Position numbers and translations under genes: made by a program. A stretch of 64,000 nucleotides of DNA from G963665975 sp963665975 (GTDB lineage: Bacteria; Bacteroidota; Rhodothermia; Rhodothermales; Bin80), in assembly GCA_963665975.1 (NCBI GenBank), contig OY762508.1, positions 1,364,001 through 1,428,000 on the forward strand, written 5' to 3'. This document shows, one piece after another, positions 26,913-36,599 of this stretch; position 1 is the stretch's first letter, and every line of letters begins with the position of its first letter. The notes beneath the pieces are model-generated. The model did no database searches. It was given only the letters and a program-made list of their open reading frames with translations, and was not told where the DNA came from.

Positions 26913-29534
26913 ATGGATACAGTGAGTATTGGTGACAATCTAACGCGGCTGTTCAATGAAAAGAACGCCCGTATCGTCTTCTGGGACGATCCTGAAGGAA
27001 ACTTTGTTGGTACCCTGCCAAGCATTTCGCTGGACAACGTACATGTGATCAACCTGTCGGAAATCGCATCGCTTGCGGTCAAGGTTCTTATTGAATTGGA
27101 AGATCCTACCGGCAAGTATCTGTTGTATGCACCGTTCGACTCAACCAAGCAAGAGGAGGACTGGCTACTCGACATACGTTTGTACAGCCATCGATTTAAA
27201 GCAGACTTGACTCATATGATTTTGCGGAATCTTGGGCTACAGGAAGAAAGCCTGATACCAATCATTGAGCGTCACTCGATCTTCTTCAGGAATAAAGAGC
27301 GGATGGCAAGATTAAAGAGATCCATATTGCCTGAAGACACCGCAGATGTGTTGGAACGAAAGTTGCTGACCGTTGTGACCAAAGCTGACCACCCCGATGT
27401 ATTCAACATAGTGCTCACACTATTCCATACCGCTGCCAAAGGACAGGGGTTCGACCCGCCTGCCGAGCCGCCATCTTGGCCTGCCATCAGGAAATTCAAT
27501 CTTGAAACCCCGTTTTGGAATTTGATCGAGGCGGAGTTTGGATTCGTAGCAGAAAAACCAAGCTTTCAGAAATTAATAATCCAGATCCTTGTCTCCGATC
27601 TCCATCATTCTCTGAAGGCGGAACTTCCGAGCTCCCTGAAGGAGCAGGTGCTGCCACGAACTAAGGCTCGTAATAATGCCGTGGTATTTGCAGCGCAGTG
27701 GAGAGATAGCAACACGAAAAGCTGTAGCTACAATCAATGGGCCGATTGGGTATGGAATAGCACAAACATGAAGGCCTTGTTTGACTACTGTGACTACGAA
27801 GAGTTACTCGATGTTGAGACCTTTGCCCATGTAGAGAGGATTATTGCAACCGGATTGTTGCGTTGCGTCGAAGCCATGGCCACGGTAATTAATCCCGAGA
27901 CCGTCCGTAGTATCGTTGTCCAAAGAAAGACTAAACACTGGGTGGCGTCCAACTCGATATCTGAGGAAACACGTAACGTACGACGGTCCGTCTATGACGC
28001 TATCATGGCAGCGGCGGAGCTACTGGACCTGCGCAACACCTACGAGAGAGGCTTTGATTACGCGAACGCAGTGTCACTGTACAAGGCCTACGAATCCGAA
28101 TTGTATCGCTTCGACCAACTCTACAGGCACTTCTGCGGGAACGCTGATATCGCCGAGTCGCGAGGTCTGGACATCCTCAAGCCTCTCCGAGAAAACATTG
28201 AAGCATGCTATGCCAATTGGTACCTGGACAAGATTGCGCTCGCATGGGGCGAACATCTGGAACGAGACATCCTAAGGCGATGGTCGTTGGATCGCGTGCA
28301 CAATCAATATAATTTCTTTGAACTCTACGTTGAACCGTGGCTGAGAAGAGGACCTGACCGACGGGCCTTCGTTATCATAAGCGATGCCCTTCGCTTTGAA
28401 ATTGCCGAAGAATTGACTCGAAAATTGAAGAATGAAGACGGACTCTTGGTGGCCGCCGAACTCGTATCACAACTTGGCGTCCTACCGTCCTATACTTCCC
28501 TCGGCATGGCAAGCCTGCTACCACATTCAGAACTGACGTATAACGCCACCGGAGATGTACTAGTGGACGGCAGGCCGACCGGATCTCTCAAGCAGCGAAA
28601 CGCGATACTGGCGGCCAAGGCTAACGGCAAAGCGATTAAAGCAGATGACTTGATCGCCATGAGCAGGGAGAAAGGACGCGCCTTTGTAAAGGGTGCAAGC
28701 GTTGTTTTTATTTACCACAACGAAATTGACGCCCGTGGGGACAAGGCCGCTACGGAAGGCACCACTTTCGATGCCGTAAGAGATTCTCTCCATTCCTTGA
28801 TTACCCTGATACGTCGAATTATAAACTGCCTGAACGGCTCGTACGTGCTAGTGACAGCAGATCACGGGTTTCTGTATACGGAAACCAATCCGACCATCAT
28901 CGACAAGACGACGCTAGGCTCCGAACCTGAAGGCGCGGTCAAGGCAAAGAAACGCTATCTCTTGGGCAAGGGATTGCCCAAGCATCCGCACGTATGGAGT
29001 GGCGACACTGCAGTCACCGCAAAAGCGCAAGGCGGGATGCAGTTCTGGGTTCCCAAAAGCAGGAACCTGTTCCACTTCGTTGGTGGATCCCGTTTCGTCC
29101 ATGGTGGTGCCATGCTCCAGGAAATTGTCGTGCCGGTGATCAAAGTGACCGAACTGACAGGCAAAGGGCGCCAGAAAGAATATCGCTCACGGCCCGTACA
29201 AGTACTGGTAATTGGTGACAGGCACAGAATCACGTCACCCAAATATCGCTTTCATTTCCAGCAAATGGACCCTGTCGGGGGGCAGTTCGCGGCCGTGACC
29301 CTCAAGATTGCTGTCTATGAAGGCAATGAGGCCATTACTAATATTGAGACTGTTACATTTGACAGCATGTCCTCCCACATGCGAGATCGATCGAAGGAGA
29401 TTTTCCTGACCCTTCGAGACAAACAGTATGATAAGCGAACACGGTACCGTCTTGTCCTCCGGAATGTAGACCTTGACACCATTATCCGTGAAGTCCCCGT
29501 CATTATCGACAGAGCAATCATCGATGATTTCTGA
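26913..29534 (+). CDS. pglZ: BREX phosphatase-family protein PglZ (type A)
   Basis: The 873-residue protein is the alkaline-phosphatase-superfamily member that defines BREX. The N-terminal half carries the BREX-1-specific region (DPEGNFVGTLP, PTGKYLLYAPF and DWLLDIRLYS early on). The PglZ domain begins near residue 485 with FVIISDALRFEIAEEL, whose Asp491 is a predicted metal ligand, and includes LVTADHGFLYTETN with Asp650-His651, another superfamily metal-site motif. PglZ is needed for methylation and defence and associates with PglX and BrxB; its catalytic activity in BREX is not fully defined. Its last 11 bases overlap brxL. The gene is intact but lies downstream of the insertion, so expression may depend on read-through. 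Confidence 0.95.
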   Translation: MDTVSIGDNLTRLFNEKNARIVFWDDPEGNFVGTLPSISLDNVHVINLSEIASLAVKVLIELEDPTGKYLLYAPFDSTKQEEDWLLDIRLYSHRFKADLTHMILRNLGLQEESLIPIIERHSIFFRNKERMARLKRSILPEDTADVLERKLLTVVTKADHPDVFNIVLTLFHTAAKGQGFDPPAEPPSWPAIRKFNLETPFWNLIEAEFGFVAEKPSFQKLIIQILVSDLHHSLKAELPSSLKEQVLPRTKARNNAVVFAAQWRDSNTKSCSYNQWADWVWNSTNMKALFDYCDYEELLDVETFAHVERIIATGLLRCVEAMATVINPETVRSIVVQRKTKHWVASNSISEETRNVRRSVYDAIMAAAELLDLRNTYERGFDYANAVSLYKAYESELYRFDQLYRHFCGNADIAESRGLDILKPLRENIEACYANWYLDKIALAWGEHLERDILRRWSLDRVHNQYNFFELYVEPWLRRGPDRRAFVIISDALRFEIAEELTRKLKNEDGLLVAAELVSQLGVLPSYTSLGMASLLPHSELTYNATGDVLVDGRPTGSLKQRNAILAAKANGKAIKADDLIAMSREKGRAFVKGASVVFIYHNEIDARGDKAATEGTTFDAVRDSLHSLITLIRRIINCLNGSYVLVTADHGFLYTETNPTIIDKTTLGSEPEGAVKAKKRYLLGKGLPKHPHVWSGDTAVTAKAQGGMQFWVPKSRNLFHFVGGSRFVHGGAMLQEIVVPVIKVTELTGKGRQKEYRSRPVQVLVIGDRHRITSPKYRFHFQQMDPVGGQFAAVTLKIAVYEGNEAITNIETVTFDSMSSHMRDRSKEIFLTLRDKQYDKRTRYRLVLRNVDLDTIIREVPVIIDRAIIDDF

Positions 29535-31572
29535 CAACACTGTCATCGATTCGGATCTGGATGTGCTGCTCCATGAGCACTTTGCAGGACGCGTTGTGCG
29601 CAAGGATCTAACCAAGTTGGTCAAGGAAGGTGCTAACGTACCGGTCTATGTCCTTGAATATCTCCTGGGTAATTACTGTGCTACGGACGATCCAGTCGTT
29701 ATCAATGACGGGTTAGCCACGGTTAAACGTATTCTCGCCGAGAACTACGTGCGCCCCGACGAAGCCGAACAAATGAAATCCATAATCCGCGAGCGTGGCA
29801 GACTGCGGGTCATTGACAAGGTGTCGGTCAAGCTGAATGAGAAACGGGATGTCTATGAAGCATCGTTGTTGAACCTGGGAACTAGAAGCATTGAAGTCGA
29901 CCCAACAACTGTTCGCAAGTATGAGAAGCTTCTCGCAGGAGGTATCTGGTCTATTATCACTTTGCAGTACTATTATGATGCTGGCCAGAAAAGTTCCCCG
30001 TTCGTTGTGGAGCAACTCAAGCCTATCCAAATGCCGAATATGGATATGGAAGAGTTGCTTGCGGGACGAAGTGCATTTACCGAGAACCAATGGATTGATA
30101 TACTGCTGCGCTCCAGCGGGTACGAACCCACGCAGTTTGATGAGCGCGCCAAGTGGCACATCTTGTGTCGCCTCGTCCCATTGGTGGAAAATAATTTTAA
30201 CGTCTGTGAGTTGGGACCGCGTGGCACAGGGAAGAGCCATATCTACAAGGAAATCAGCCCGTACAGCATACTCGTGTCCGGTGGCCAGACCACCGTTGCA
30301 AACCTGTTCTACAACCTGTCATCGCGGATGGTGGGACTCGTCGGGCTGTGGGATGTAGTCGCATTTGATGAAGTAGCGGGAATCAGCTTCAAGGACAAGG
30401 GCGGCGTGCAGATCATGAAGGATTACATGGCATCTGGCTCATTCGCCCGAGGCCGCGATCAGATCAACGCCCAGGCTTCCATGGTCTTTATCGGCAACAT
30501 TAACCAGTCCGTCGATACGCTTGTCAAGACGAGTCACCTGCTGTCGCCGTTTCCAGAGGCGATGATCGACCCTGCATTTTTCGACCGTTTCCACGCCTAT
30601 ATCCCGGGCTGGGAAATACCCAAAATGCGACCGGAATTCTTTACCAACCAATATGGGCTAATTGTTGACTATCTGGCCGAATTCCTGCGCGAAATGCGAA
30701 AGCGCAACTTTGGTGATGCTATAAATAAGTACTACAAACTAGGGCGCGATCTAAACCAGCGTGACACCATCGGCGTCAGGCACACTGTTTCCGGCTTATT
30801 AAAGCTGCTTTATCCGAACGAGCGATATACGAAGGAATCCGTGCAGCGCTGCCTGGAGTATGCCTTGGAGACGCGGCGCAGAGTGAAAGAGCAGCTCAAA
30901 AAGATTGGTGGAATGGAATTCTATGATGTGCATTTCTCCTACATCAATCAGGAAACGATGGAGGAACGCCATGTCGCGGTCCCGGAGCAGGGTGGCTGCG
31001 CCCTGATTCCGGAAGGCCCGCTGGCACCCGGTGTACTGCATGTGATCGCCACCGGCAATCGTGGACACCTCGGCGTCTATCGGATCGAAACCCAGGTCAC
31101 TGCAGGGTCAGGCAAATTTCGGGTGTCCGGCCTTGGCTCCAATACAAGGGCCAGGGAGAGTATTCTAATTGGCTATGAGTATTTCAAGGCCAACGTATCC
31201 TCAATCAGCGCTTCGGTTCATCCCAAGGACAATGATTTCCATGTGCAGGTAACTGATCTGCAGAACGCTGGGCCGACGACCGCAATGACGCTGGCGGCCT
31301 TCCTGGCGCTTACCTCAAGCATCCTGGGCAAGCCCATCCGGTCTCAATTGGTTGCGCTCGGGAATATGAGCCTCGGTGGGAGCATTACACCGGCCGATAA
31401 TCTTGCCGAGTCCCTCCAGGCGACATTCGACGCGGGCGCGACGAGGATATTGCTACCCGCATCCAGCGTGTCAGCGATCGCAACGGTGCCTGGGGAATTA
31501 CTCGCAAAATTCCAGACCAGCTTCTATGCAGATCCGAGGGATGCTGCTTTCAAGAGTCTCGGTCTGTCATAG
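29524..31572 (+). CDS. brxL: BREX Lon-like AAA+ protein BrxL
   Basis: A 682-residue AAA+ protein closing the BREX operon. The ATG at 29524 overlaps the end of pglZ by 11 bases; an upstream in-frame start at 29473 would lie deep inside pglZ. Walker A is GPRGTGKS at residues 231-238, the Walker B-like strand is VAFDEVAGI shortly after, and FIGNINQSVD serves as a sensor region. The C-terminal ~200 residues resemble the Lon protease domain, but the usual catalytic Ser appears as Thr (AGPTTAMT) and the Lys position is not evident (ADNLAES), in line with reports that BrxL acts as a DNA-binding AAA+ ring rather than a protease. It is dispensable for methylation but important for phage restriction in several systems. 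Confidence 0.93.
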   Translation: MISDNTVIDSDLDVLLHEHFAGRVVRKDLTKLVKEGANVPVYVLEYLLGNYCATDDPVVINDGLATVKRILAENYVRPDEAEQMKSIIRERGRLRVIDKVSVKLNEKRDVYEASLLNLGTRSIEVDPTTVRKYEKLLAGGIWSIITLQYYYDAGQKSSPFVVEQLKPIQMPNMDMEELLAGRSAFTENQWIDILLRSSGYEPTQFDERAKWHILCRLVPLVENNFNVCELGPRGTGKSHIYKEISPYSILVSGGQTTVANLFYNLSSRMVGLVGLWDVVAFDEVAGISFKDKGGVQIMKDYMASGSFARGRDQINAQASMVFIGNINQSVDTLVKTSHLLSPFPEAMIDPAFFDRFHAYIPGWEIPKMRPEFFTNQYGLIVDYLAEFLREMRKRNFGDAINKYYKLGRDLNQRDTIGVRHTVSGLLKLLYPNERYTKESVQRCLEYALETRRRVKEQLKKIGGMEFYDVHFSYINQETMEERHVAVPEQGGCALIPEGPLAPGVLHVIATGNRGHLGVYRIETQVTAGSGKFRVSGLGSNTRARESILIGYEYFKANVSSISASVHPKDNDFHVQVTDLQNAGPTTAMTLAAFLALTSSILGKPIRSQLVALGNMSLGGSITPADNLAESLQATFDAGATRILLPASSVSAIATVPGELLAKFQTSFYADPRDAAFKSLGLS

Positions 31573-31591
31573 GGACCCTGCTGACAACCCG

Positions 31592-33307
31592 TCAGTCTCC
31601 CCCCTTTTCAAACAATACATTGCCTCCTACTATCGTATAAAGCACCTCAGCGGACGGAATTTCGTCTTCTTCAACTGTCATGATGTCCTTCGACAGCACT
31701 GTAATGTCAGCCAGTTTGCCGGGGGTCAGTGATCCCTTGATATCCTCTTCGAAGGCCGCGTACGCGTTGTTTAGCGTGTAGGATTGCAAGGCCTGCTCAC
31801 GAGACAGGCGCTGCGTTGGGAAAAACACGGTGCCGTCTTTCAATTTGCGCGAGACCGTCGCATAGAAACTTGCTATCGGATCCACATCCTCGACTGGAGC
31901 GTCGGTTCCATTGGTGACGATCGCTCCCGTATTCCAGAGATCCTGCCATACGTAGGCGCCCTCCTCCGCTCTCTCGTCGCCCAGCCGGTGGTAGACCCAC
32001 GGCCCGTCCGAAGTGCAGTGGACGCCTTGCATGGAGGCGATGACGCCCAGGGACCCGAAGCGTGGAATGTCATCCGCATGAATGTGCTGGGCATGCTCAA
32101 TGCGCCAGCGCAGGTCCTGGGGATTCTCAACCGTTGCGTATGCCTGCTCAAAAATATCCAGCACCTCACGATTGGCTCGGTCTCCAATCGCGTGAATGTT
32201 AACCTGATACCCGTGTTCGAGCGCCAATTCTGCCGCCTGAGCGATTTCCTCCGGCGGCACGGTGTTGAGACCGACACTGTTTGGCATGTCTGCATACGGT
32301 GCCAGTAGCCATGCCCCGTGGGAGCCTAGAGCACCATCAATCGAGCGTTTAATCGAACGCACCGTAAGCACGTTATCACCGTAGCCAACCATGCGGTACT
32401 GAGCCATATTCTCGGCCAATTGGTCATTCGACGTGAGAATCATGACATACAACCGAACAGGCAACTCCCCCTCCTCGGCAAGTTTCTTGAAGAGATCGAT
32501 GTCTCCAAAATCCGCTCCCGCATCCTGGAACGACGTAATGCCATTGGCAAGACTCTCCTCTATTGCCAGTCGGGCCTGCGTACGCGCCTCGGTCTCCAGC
32601 TCCTCCGGTGTCATGGCCTCGCGCGCCCGGGCAAGCGCCGCTCCGATGAGGTTTTCCGCCGTCTCTCGAAACAGGCCTGTCAGCTGACCACGGGCATCGC
32701 GGATGATTTCGCCTCCTGCCGGATTAGGCGTTTCGGGACTTACGCCTGCACGCCACATGGCCTCGCGATTCGCAAACGCTGCATGACCACTGGCATGGCG
32801 CAATAGCACCGGATTGTCCGGCGACACAGCACTAAGGTCGTGGTGCGAAGGCACACCTTCCACTGCCCCCTCCGGAACACGGTCCCACTTTTCCTGATGC
32901 CATCCGCGTCCGGTGATCCACTCGCCAGAATCTGCCTCGCCCACCGCCTCAGCCACCATGGCTACGATGTCCTCCCAGCTCGAGGCCTTCGTCAAGTCCA
33001 GGATCATCTGCGCCTGGCCAAGACCCAAGAAATGGCCGTGACCTTCTATGAAGCCCGGAATGGCGAGTTTGCCATCCAGATCAATCACCCGGGTATCCTC
33101 ACCGATGAAGGCAGCGATTTTCGCACTCGCGCCCACCGCCACGATCGTGTCTCCCATTACGGCGACGGCTTCGGCCTCAGGATGCTCGGCATCGACGGTG
33201 ACTACGCGGCCGTTTGTCAGCACCAGATCCGCAATCGAATCGGGTTGGGTCACGCTGTTGCAACTGGCGAGCACCGCCAGGATCATGATGGCTGCTACTT
33301 GCTTCAT
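31592..33307 (-). CDS. Lipoprotein amidohydrolase (YtcJ-like, Amidohydro_3)
   Basis: From the ATG at 33307, which has an AAGGGG ribosome site, the product has 571 residues and begins with a lipoprotein signal (LAVLASC lipobox). The metal-dependent hydrolase fold shows GFIEGHGHFLGLG near the N-terminus (HxH metal site), GITSFQDAGAD, VNIHAIGDRANREVL and RIEHAQHI in the barrel, and TNGTDAPVEDVDP (the Asp metal ligand). The NHGR-type ending SLTPGKLADITVLSKDI is the typical composite domain. The family hydrolyses exocyclic or cyclic amides; the substrate is not predictable. An alternative start at 33340 lacks the signal. It converges on brxL with 19 bases between stops and marks the right edge of the island. 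Confidence 0.88.
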   Translation of the reverse strand: MKQVAAIMILAVLASCNSVTQPDSIADLVLTNGRVVTVDAEHPEAEAVAVMGDTIVAVGASAKIAAFIGEDTRVIDLDGKLAIPGFIEGHGHFLGLGQAQMILDLTKASSWEDIVAMVAEAVGEADSGEWITGRGWHQEKWDRVPEGAVEGVPSHHDLSAVSPDNPVLLRHASGHAAFANREAMWRAGVSPETPNPAGGEIIRDARGQLTGLFRETAENLIGAALARAREAMTPEELETEARTQARLAIEESLANGITSFQDAGADFGDIDLFKKLAEEGELPVRLYVMILTSNDQLAENMAQYRMVGYGDNVLTVRSIKRSIDGALGSHGAWLLAPYADMPNSVGLNTVPPEEIAQAAELALEHGYQVNIHAIGDRANREVLDIFEQAYATVENPQDLRWRIEHAQHIHADDIPRFGSLGVIASMQGVHCTSDGPWVYHRLGDERAEEGAYVWQDLWNTGAIVTNGTDAPVEDVDPIASFYATVSRKLKDGTVFFPTQRLSREQALQSYTLNNAYAAFEEDIKGSLTPGKLADITVLSKDIMTVEEDEIPSAEVLYTIVGGNVLFEKGGD

Positions 33308-33486
33308 GGCTTGCCCCTTGTCAGGTAATGGGTACGGCACTAACCGCCTCGCAGCAACGAATGTTGCCCCGGTCCCCTGCGTCTGGTGCGCAATTGCAGA
33401 CTTACTGCTCCGAATCTTGAACCACGGCAGCTAATGCCAATTTTTTGCATCTTGCCAGTTCCTTTTCACTCAAGTGTGTTGCTGCC

Positions 33487-33858
33487 ATGGACGAACACCC
33501 GTCTGCAACGCTTTACCGATGGGACGACATGCCCATCGAGGCCGTCAAACCTCTTCTCGGACGGCGTCTGATCACCGGCGAGCGCATGATGCTTGCACAC
33601 GTCTATCTCGACAAAGACTGCGTAGTCCCGTGGCATAGTCACGACAACGAACAACTTACCTACGTATTGAAAGGAGCTCTACAGTTCTGGCTGGGGTCGG
33701 ACGACGGCGAACAGGTCGTCGTGCACGAAGGCGAGGTGTTGGTCATACCATCAAATCTCCCACACAAGGCTGTTGCCCTTGAGGACACCATTGATGTAGA
33801 CATCTTTTGTCCACCGCGCCAGGACTGGCTGGATGGTTCGGACGCCTATCTGCGATAA
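33487..33858 (+). CDS. Small cupin-domain protein
   Basis: This 123-residue protein is a single cupin barrel. Cupin motif 1 shows PWHSHDNEQLTYVLKG with His50, His52 and Glu55/Gln56, and motif 2 is in VLVIPSNLPHKAVAL with its His, so it probably binds a metal. No enzyme class can be assigned; such proteins include isomerases, dioxygenases and sugar-binding regulators. It begins at the ATG at 33487 (an in-frame upstream start at 33445 lacks support). The alpha-amylase gene follows after 38 bases, so it may be part of the same operon. Confidence 0.85.
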   Translation: MDEHPSATLYRWDDMPIEAVKPLLGRRLITGERMMLAHVYLDKDCVVPWHSHDNEQLTYVLKGALQFWLGSDDGEQVVVHEGEVLVIPSNLPHKAVALEDTIDVDIFCPPRQDWLDGSDAYLR

Positions 33859-33896
33859 GCGCAATCTGACTGCGATTGCTCTCACCTGCACGCTCG

Positions 33897-35774
33897 ATGT
33901 CGCTACGCCCAATCTTCGGTATTCTGCTGCTTGTAACGGTCTTTGCCGGCTGCGGCATTGCACCGACAGAATCATCGGACGATTCGATTCCGGACACGCC
34001 AGCGTGGTCGCACGATGTCGTATGGTACCAGATCTTTGTCGAGCGCTTTCGAGACGGGGATCCGTCGAACGATCCCACACTGCACGACATCACGGGATCC
34101 TGGCCTCACCACTTGCCGCCTGACTGGGAGCCTACTCCGTGGACGCACGACTGGTACGAACAGGAGGACTGGGCACAGGCCACCGGAAAGCACTTCTACC
34201 ATACTGTGCAAATCCGGCGCTACGGCGGAGACCTGCAGGGCATCCTGGACAAGTTGGATTATCTGGAAGACCTCGGTGTCACTGCACTGTACCTGAATCC
34301 AATCAACGATTCGCCGTCGCTGCACAAATACGACGCCCGTCACTACCGGCACGTGGATCGCAACTTCGGCCCCGACCCAACAGGCGATGAAGCCATAGCC
34401 GCCGCGGAAGACCCTGCCGACCCTGCCACATGGCAGTGGACAGCGGCAGACAGCCTGTTTCTGGTCCTGGTGCAAGCCGTGCACGACCGTGGCATGCGCA
34501 TTATTCTGGACTATTCATGGAACCATACCGGGATGACTTTCTGGGCCTGGCAGGATGTCCTTGACAAGCAGCGCACGTCTGCCTTCGCCGACTGGTACGA
34601 CGTAGAGTCGTTCGACGACCCGGCAACACCTGACACCAATGAGTTTTTCTACCACGGCTGGTACGGCGTAAAGGAACTGCCAGAGTTGAAGAAGGTGCAT
34701 CGTACCAAGCAGGGCACGACATACGAAGGCAATCTGTGGCCGGAATTCAAGGAGCACGTATACCACGTAACCCGGCGCTGGCTCGATCCCAACGGCGATG
34801 GTGATCCCTCGGACGGCATCGATGGGTTCCGATTGGACGTAGCAGATCTGGTCCCGCTGGGGTTTTGGCGGGAATACCGCCAGTTCGTGCGCGGCATTAA
34901 CCCGGAGGCCTATCTCCTTGGGGAAGTCTGGTGGGAGAGCTTCCCTCATCGCCTGATGAATCCGGAGCCGTGGCTCCGAGGCGACGTCTTCGACGCGGTA
35001 ATGAACTACCGGTGGTACATGCCTACGCGCAGCTTCTTCGCGGATGCTCCGCCCCATCTAACGGCTTCGCAATATGTAGCACATCTCGACTCCATTGAGC
35101 ATAACATCGGACCGGATTTCCTGAAGGCCATGATGAATCTGACTGCGAGCCATGATTCGCCTCGCTTCGGAACGTCTATCTATAATCCAGGCCTGTACAA
35201 GTATCAGGGAAACCCCAATCAGAACCCCACGTACCGGATTGACAAGCCCGATGCCCGCACGCGGAAGGTGCAACAGATGATTCTCGTCCAGCAGTTCACG
35301 TATGTCGGCGCTCCACACATCTGGAATGGCGATGAAGTTGGCATGTGGGGAGGCGATGACCCGGACATGCGCAAACCGATAGTTTGGGAGGACCTGTCGT
35401 ACGATGACGAAGTCGCGCATCCCGGCGGTCTTCCCAGGCGTCGCGATGTCGTGCGCGTAGACACGGCACTGCTCTCGGTATACCGTCAACTCATTGCATT
35501 ACGCAAAGAGCACGTTCGACTGTTTGTGGACGGCTCCCACACAGTAGTCGTTGCAGACGATGACCGAAGACTCTTTGCATATCAGCGAACCCTGGATGAT
35601 GCCCAGGCAGTCGTCGCCTTTAACGCCTCCGGCACCGTCCAGACAATGACTATTCCTGCACGTGGCGGCACCTACTACGCTGCATTCCCCGCCGGTGCAA
35701 ACGTGGACGTCACCAACGACACCATCACGGCAACCATGGATCCGCTGTCTACGCGGGTCTGGATCAATCGATAA
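33897..35774 (+). CDS. Lipoprotein alpha-amylase (glycoside hydrolase family 13)
   Basis: A 625-residue starch-type hydrolase anchored by a lipoprotein signal (VTVFAGC lipobox at residues 15-21). The GH13 conserved regions are visible: ALYLNPINDSPSLHKYD, DGFRLDVADLVPLG (nucleophile Asp), YLLGEVWWESFPH (acid/base Glu) and NLTASHDSPRFGTS (third Asp). The C-terminal beta domain with FAYQRTLDDAQAVVAFNAS follows. It probably acts on alpha-glucans at the cell surface or in the periplasm; cyclomaltodextrinase/neopullulanase-type specificity cannot be excluded. The ATG at 33897 is chosen because it directly opens the signal peptide. It ends 1 base before the LolA-like gene. Confidence 0.9.
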   Translation: MSLRPIFGILLLVTVFAGCGIAPTESSDDSIPDTPAWSHDVVWYQIFVERFRDGDPSNDPTLHDITGSWPHHLPPDWEPTPWTHDWYEQEDWAQATGKHFYHTVQIRRYGGDLQGILDKLDYLEDLGVTALYLNPINDSPSLHKYDARHYRHVDRNFGPDPTGDEAIAAAEDPADPATWQWTAADSLFLVLVQAVHDRGMRIILDYSWNHTGMTFWAWQDVLDKQRTSAFADWYDVESFDDPATPDTNEFFYHGWYGVKELPELKKVHRTKQGTTYEGNLWPEFKEHVYHVTRRWLDPNGDGDPSDGIDGFRLDVADLVPLGFWREYRQFVRGINPEAYLLGEVWWESFPHRLMNPEPWLRGDVFDAVMNYRWYMPTRSFFADAPPHLTASQYVAHLDSIEHNIGPDFLKAMMNLTASHDSPRFGTSIYNPGLYKYQGNPNQNPTYRIDKPDARTRKVQQMILVQQFTYVGAPHIWNGDEVGMWGGDDPDMRKPIVWEDLSYDDEVAHPGGLPRRRDVVRVDTALLSVYRQLIALRKEHVRLFVDGSHTVVVADDDRRLFAYQRTLDDAQAVVAFNASGTVQTMTIPARGGTYYAAFPAGANVDVTNDTITATMDPLSTRVWINR

Positions 35775-35775
35775 C

Positions 35776-36576
35776 ATGCCTTTCCACGCCAATTGGCATC
35801 CAGTGCTACTGTCCAGGCTTTCATGGCGCCTTCTGGCGATACTGCTCCTCTGTGGCGCCACTAATGCACAGGCGCAGACGACCTCTTCTGAAACTGTTGA
35901 GGAAATCCTCCGCAAGTCTGATAGTCTGATGCGCGGGGATACGCAGACCGGAGTGTACAGCCTCATTATCGTACGGCCAGACTGGCAACGGACGATTGAG
36001 TTCGAATTTTGGAGCGTGGGAACGGACCGGGCCTTTATTCGAATCACGGAGCCTGTAAAAGAGCGCGGAGTGACCTTTTTGAAGATAAAGCGCGAAATGT
36101 GGCAGTATGTCCCTCGCATCAATCGGGTAATCAAGATCCCGCCGTCCATGATGCTTCAATCCTGGATGGGGTCCGGCTTCACCAACGATGACCTGGTGCG
36201 AGAATCAAGCCTTATCGACGATTACACGCACAAGTTGCTCGGCGAAGTGGAAACGTCAGATGGCCTGGCCTACCACATTGAGCTGACGCCCAAGCCGGAA
36301 GCACCCATCGCCTGGGCGCGCCTTTTGTATTGGGTGCGCAAGGCGGACTACGTACCGCTGCGCGCCGAATTTTTCAACGAACGCGGAAGCCGTGTGCGCA
36401 CCGTTGCGCACAGCGACATACGCAACGAGGGAGGACGCACCATTCCGACCCGTCTCGAGCTTGTTGAAGACCGCTGGCCGGACCGCAAAACGATCATGAT
36501 TCTGAATGACCTTACGTTCGATCAAGCCATCAGCCCGTCGGTGTTTACGCAGTCAAATCTGAGGCGCACGCGATAG
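35776..36576 (+). CDS. Outer-membrane lipoprotein-sorting protein (LolA-like)
   Basis: The 266-residue protein has a signal peptide (LLAILLLCGATNAQAQ) and a LolA/LolB-like beta-sheet body, matching the outer membrane lipoprotein-sorting family (COG2834). Recognisable blocks are TVEEILRKSDSLMRG, FLKIKREMWQYVPRINRVIKIPPSMML, and SWMGSGFTNDDLVRESSLIDDY, which define this branch. It probably carries a hydrophobic ligand through the periplasm. It starts 1 base after the amylase stop and is followed by two permeases and an ATPase, so it is likely the periplasmic partner of that transporter. It is distinct from canonical LolA, and its cargo is unknown. Confidence 0.82.
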   Translation: MPFHANWHPVLLSRLSWRLLAILLLCGATNAQAQTTSSETVEEILRKSDSLMRGDTQTGVYSLIIVRPDWQRTIEFEFWSVGTDRAFIRITEPVKERGVTFLKIKREMWQYVPRINRVIKIPPSMMLQSWMGSGFTNDDLVRESSLIDDYTHKLLGEVETSDGLAYHIELTPKPEAPIAWARLLYWVRKADYVPLRAEFFNERGSRVRTVAHSDIRNEGGRTIPTRLELVEDRWPDRKTIMILNDLTFDQAISPSVFTQSNLRRTR

Positions 36577-36599
36577 GGTATGCTGGCCCATACAGACCG

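Noticed and set aside
16134..31572. A new class of defence system
   Set aside because: All six genes match the described BREX type 1 set in order and size; only the inserted element is out of place.
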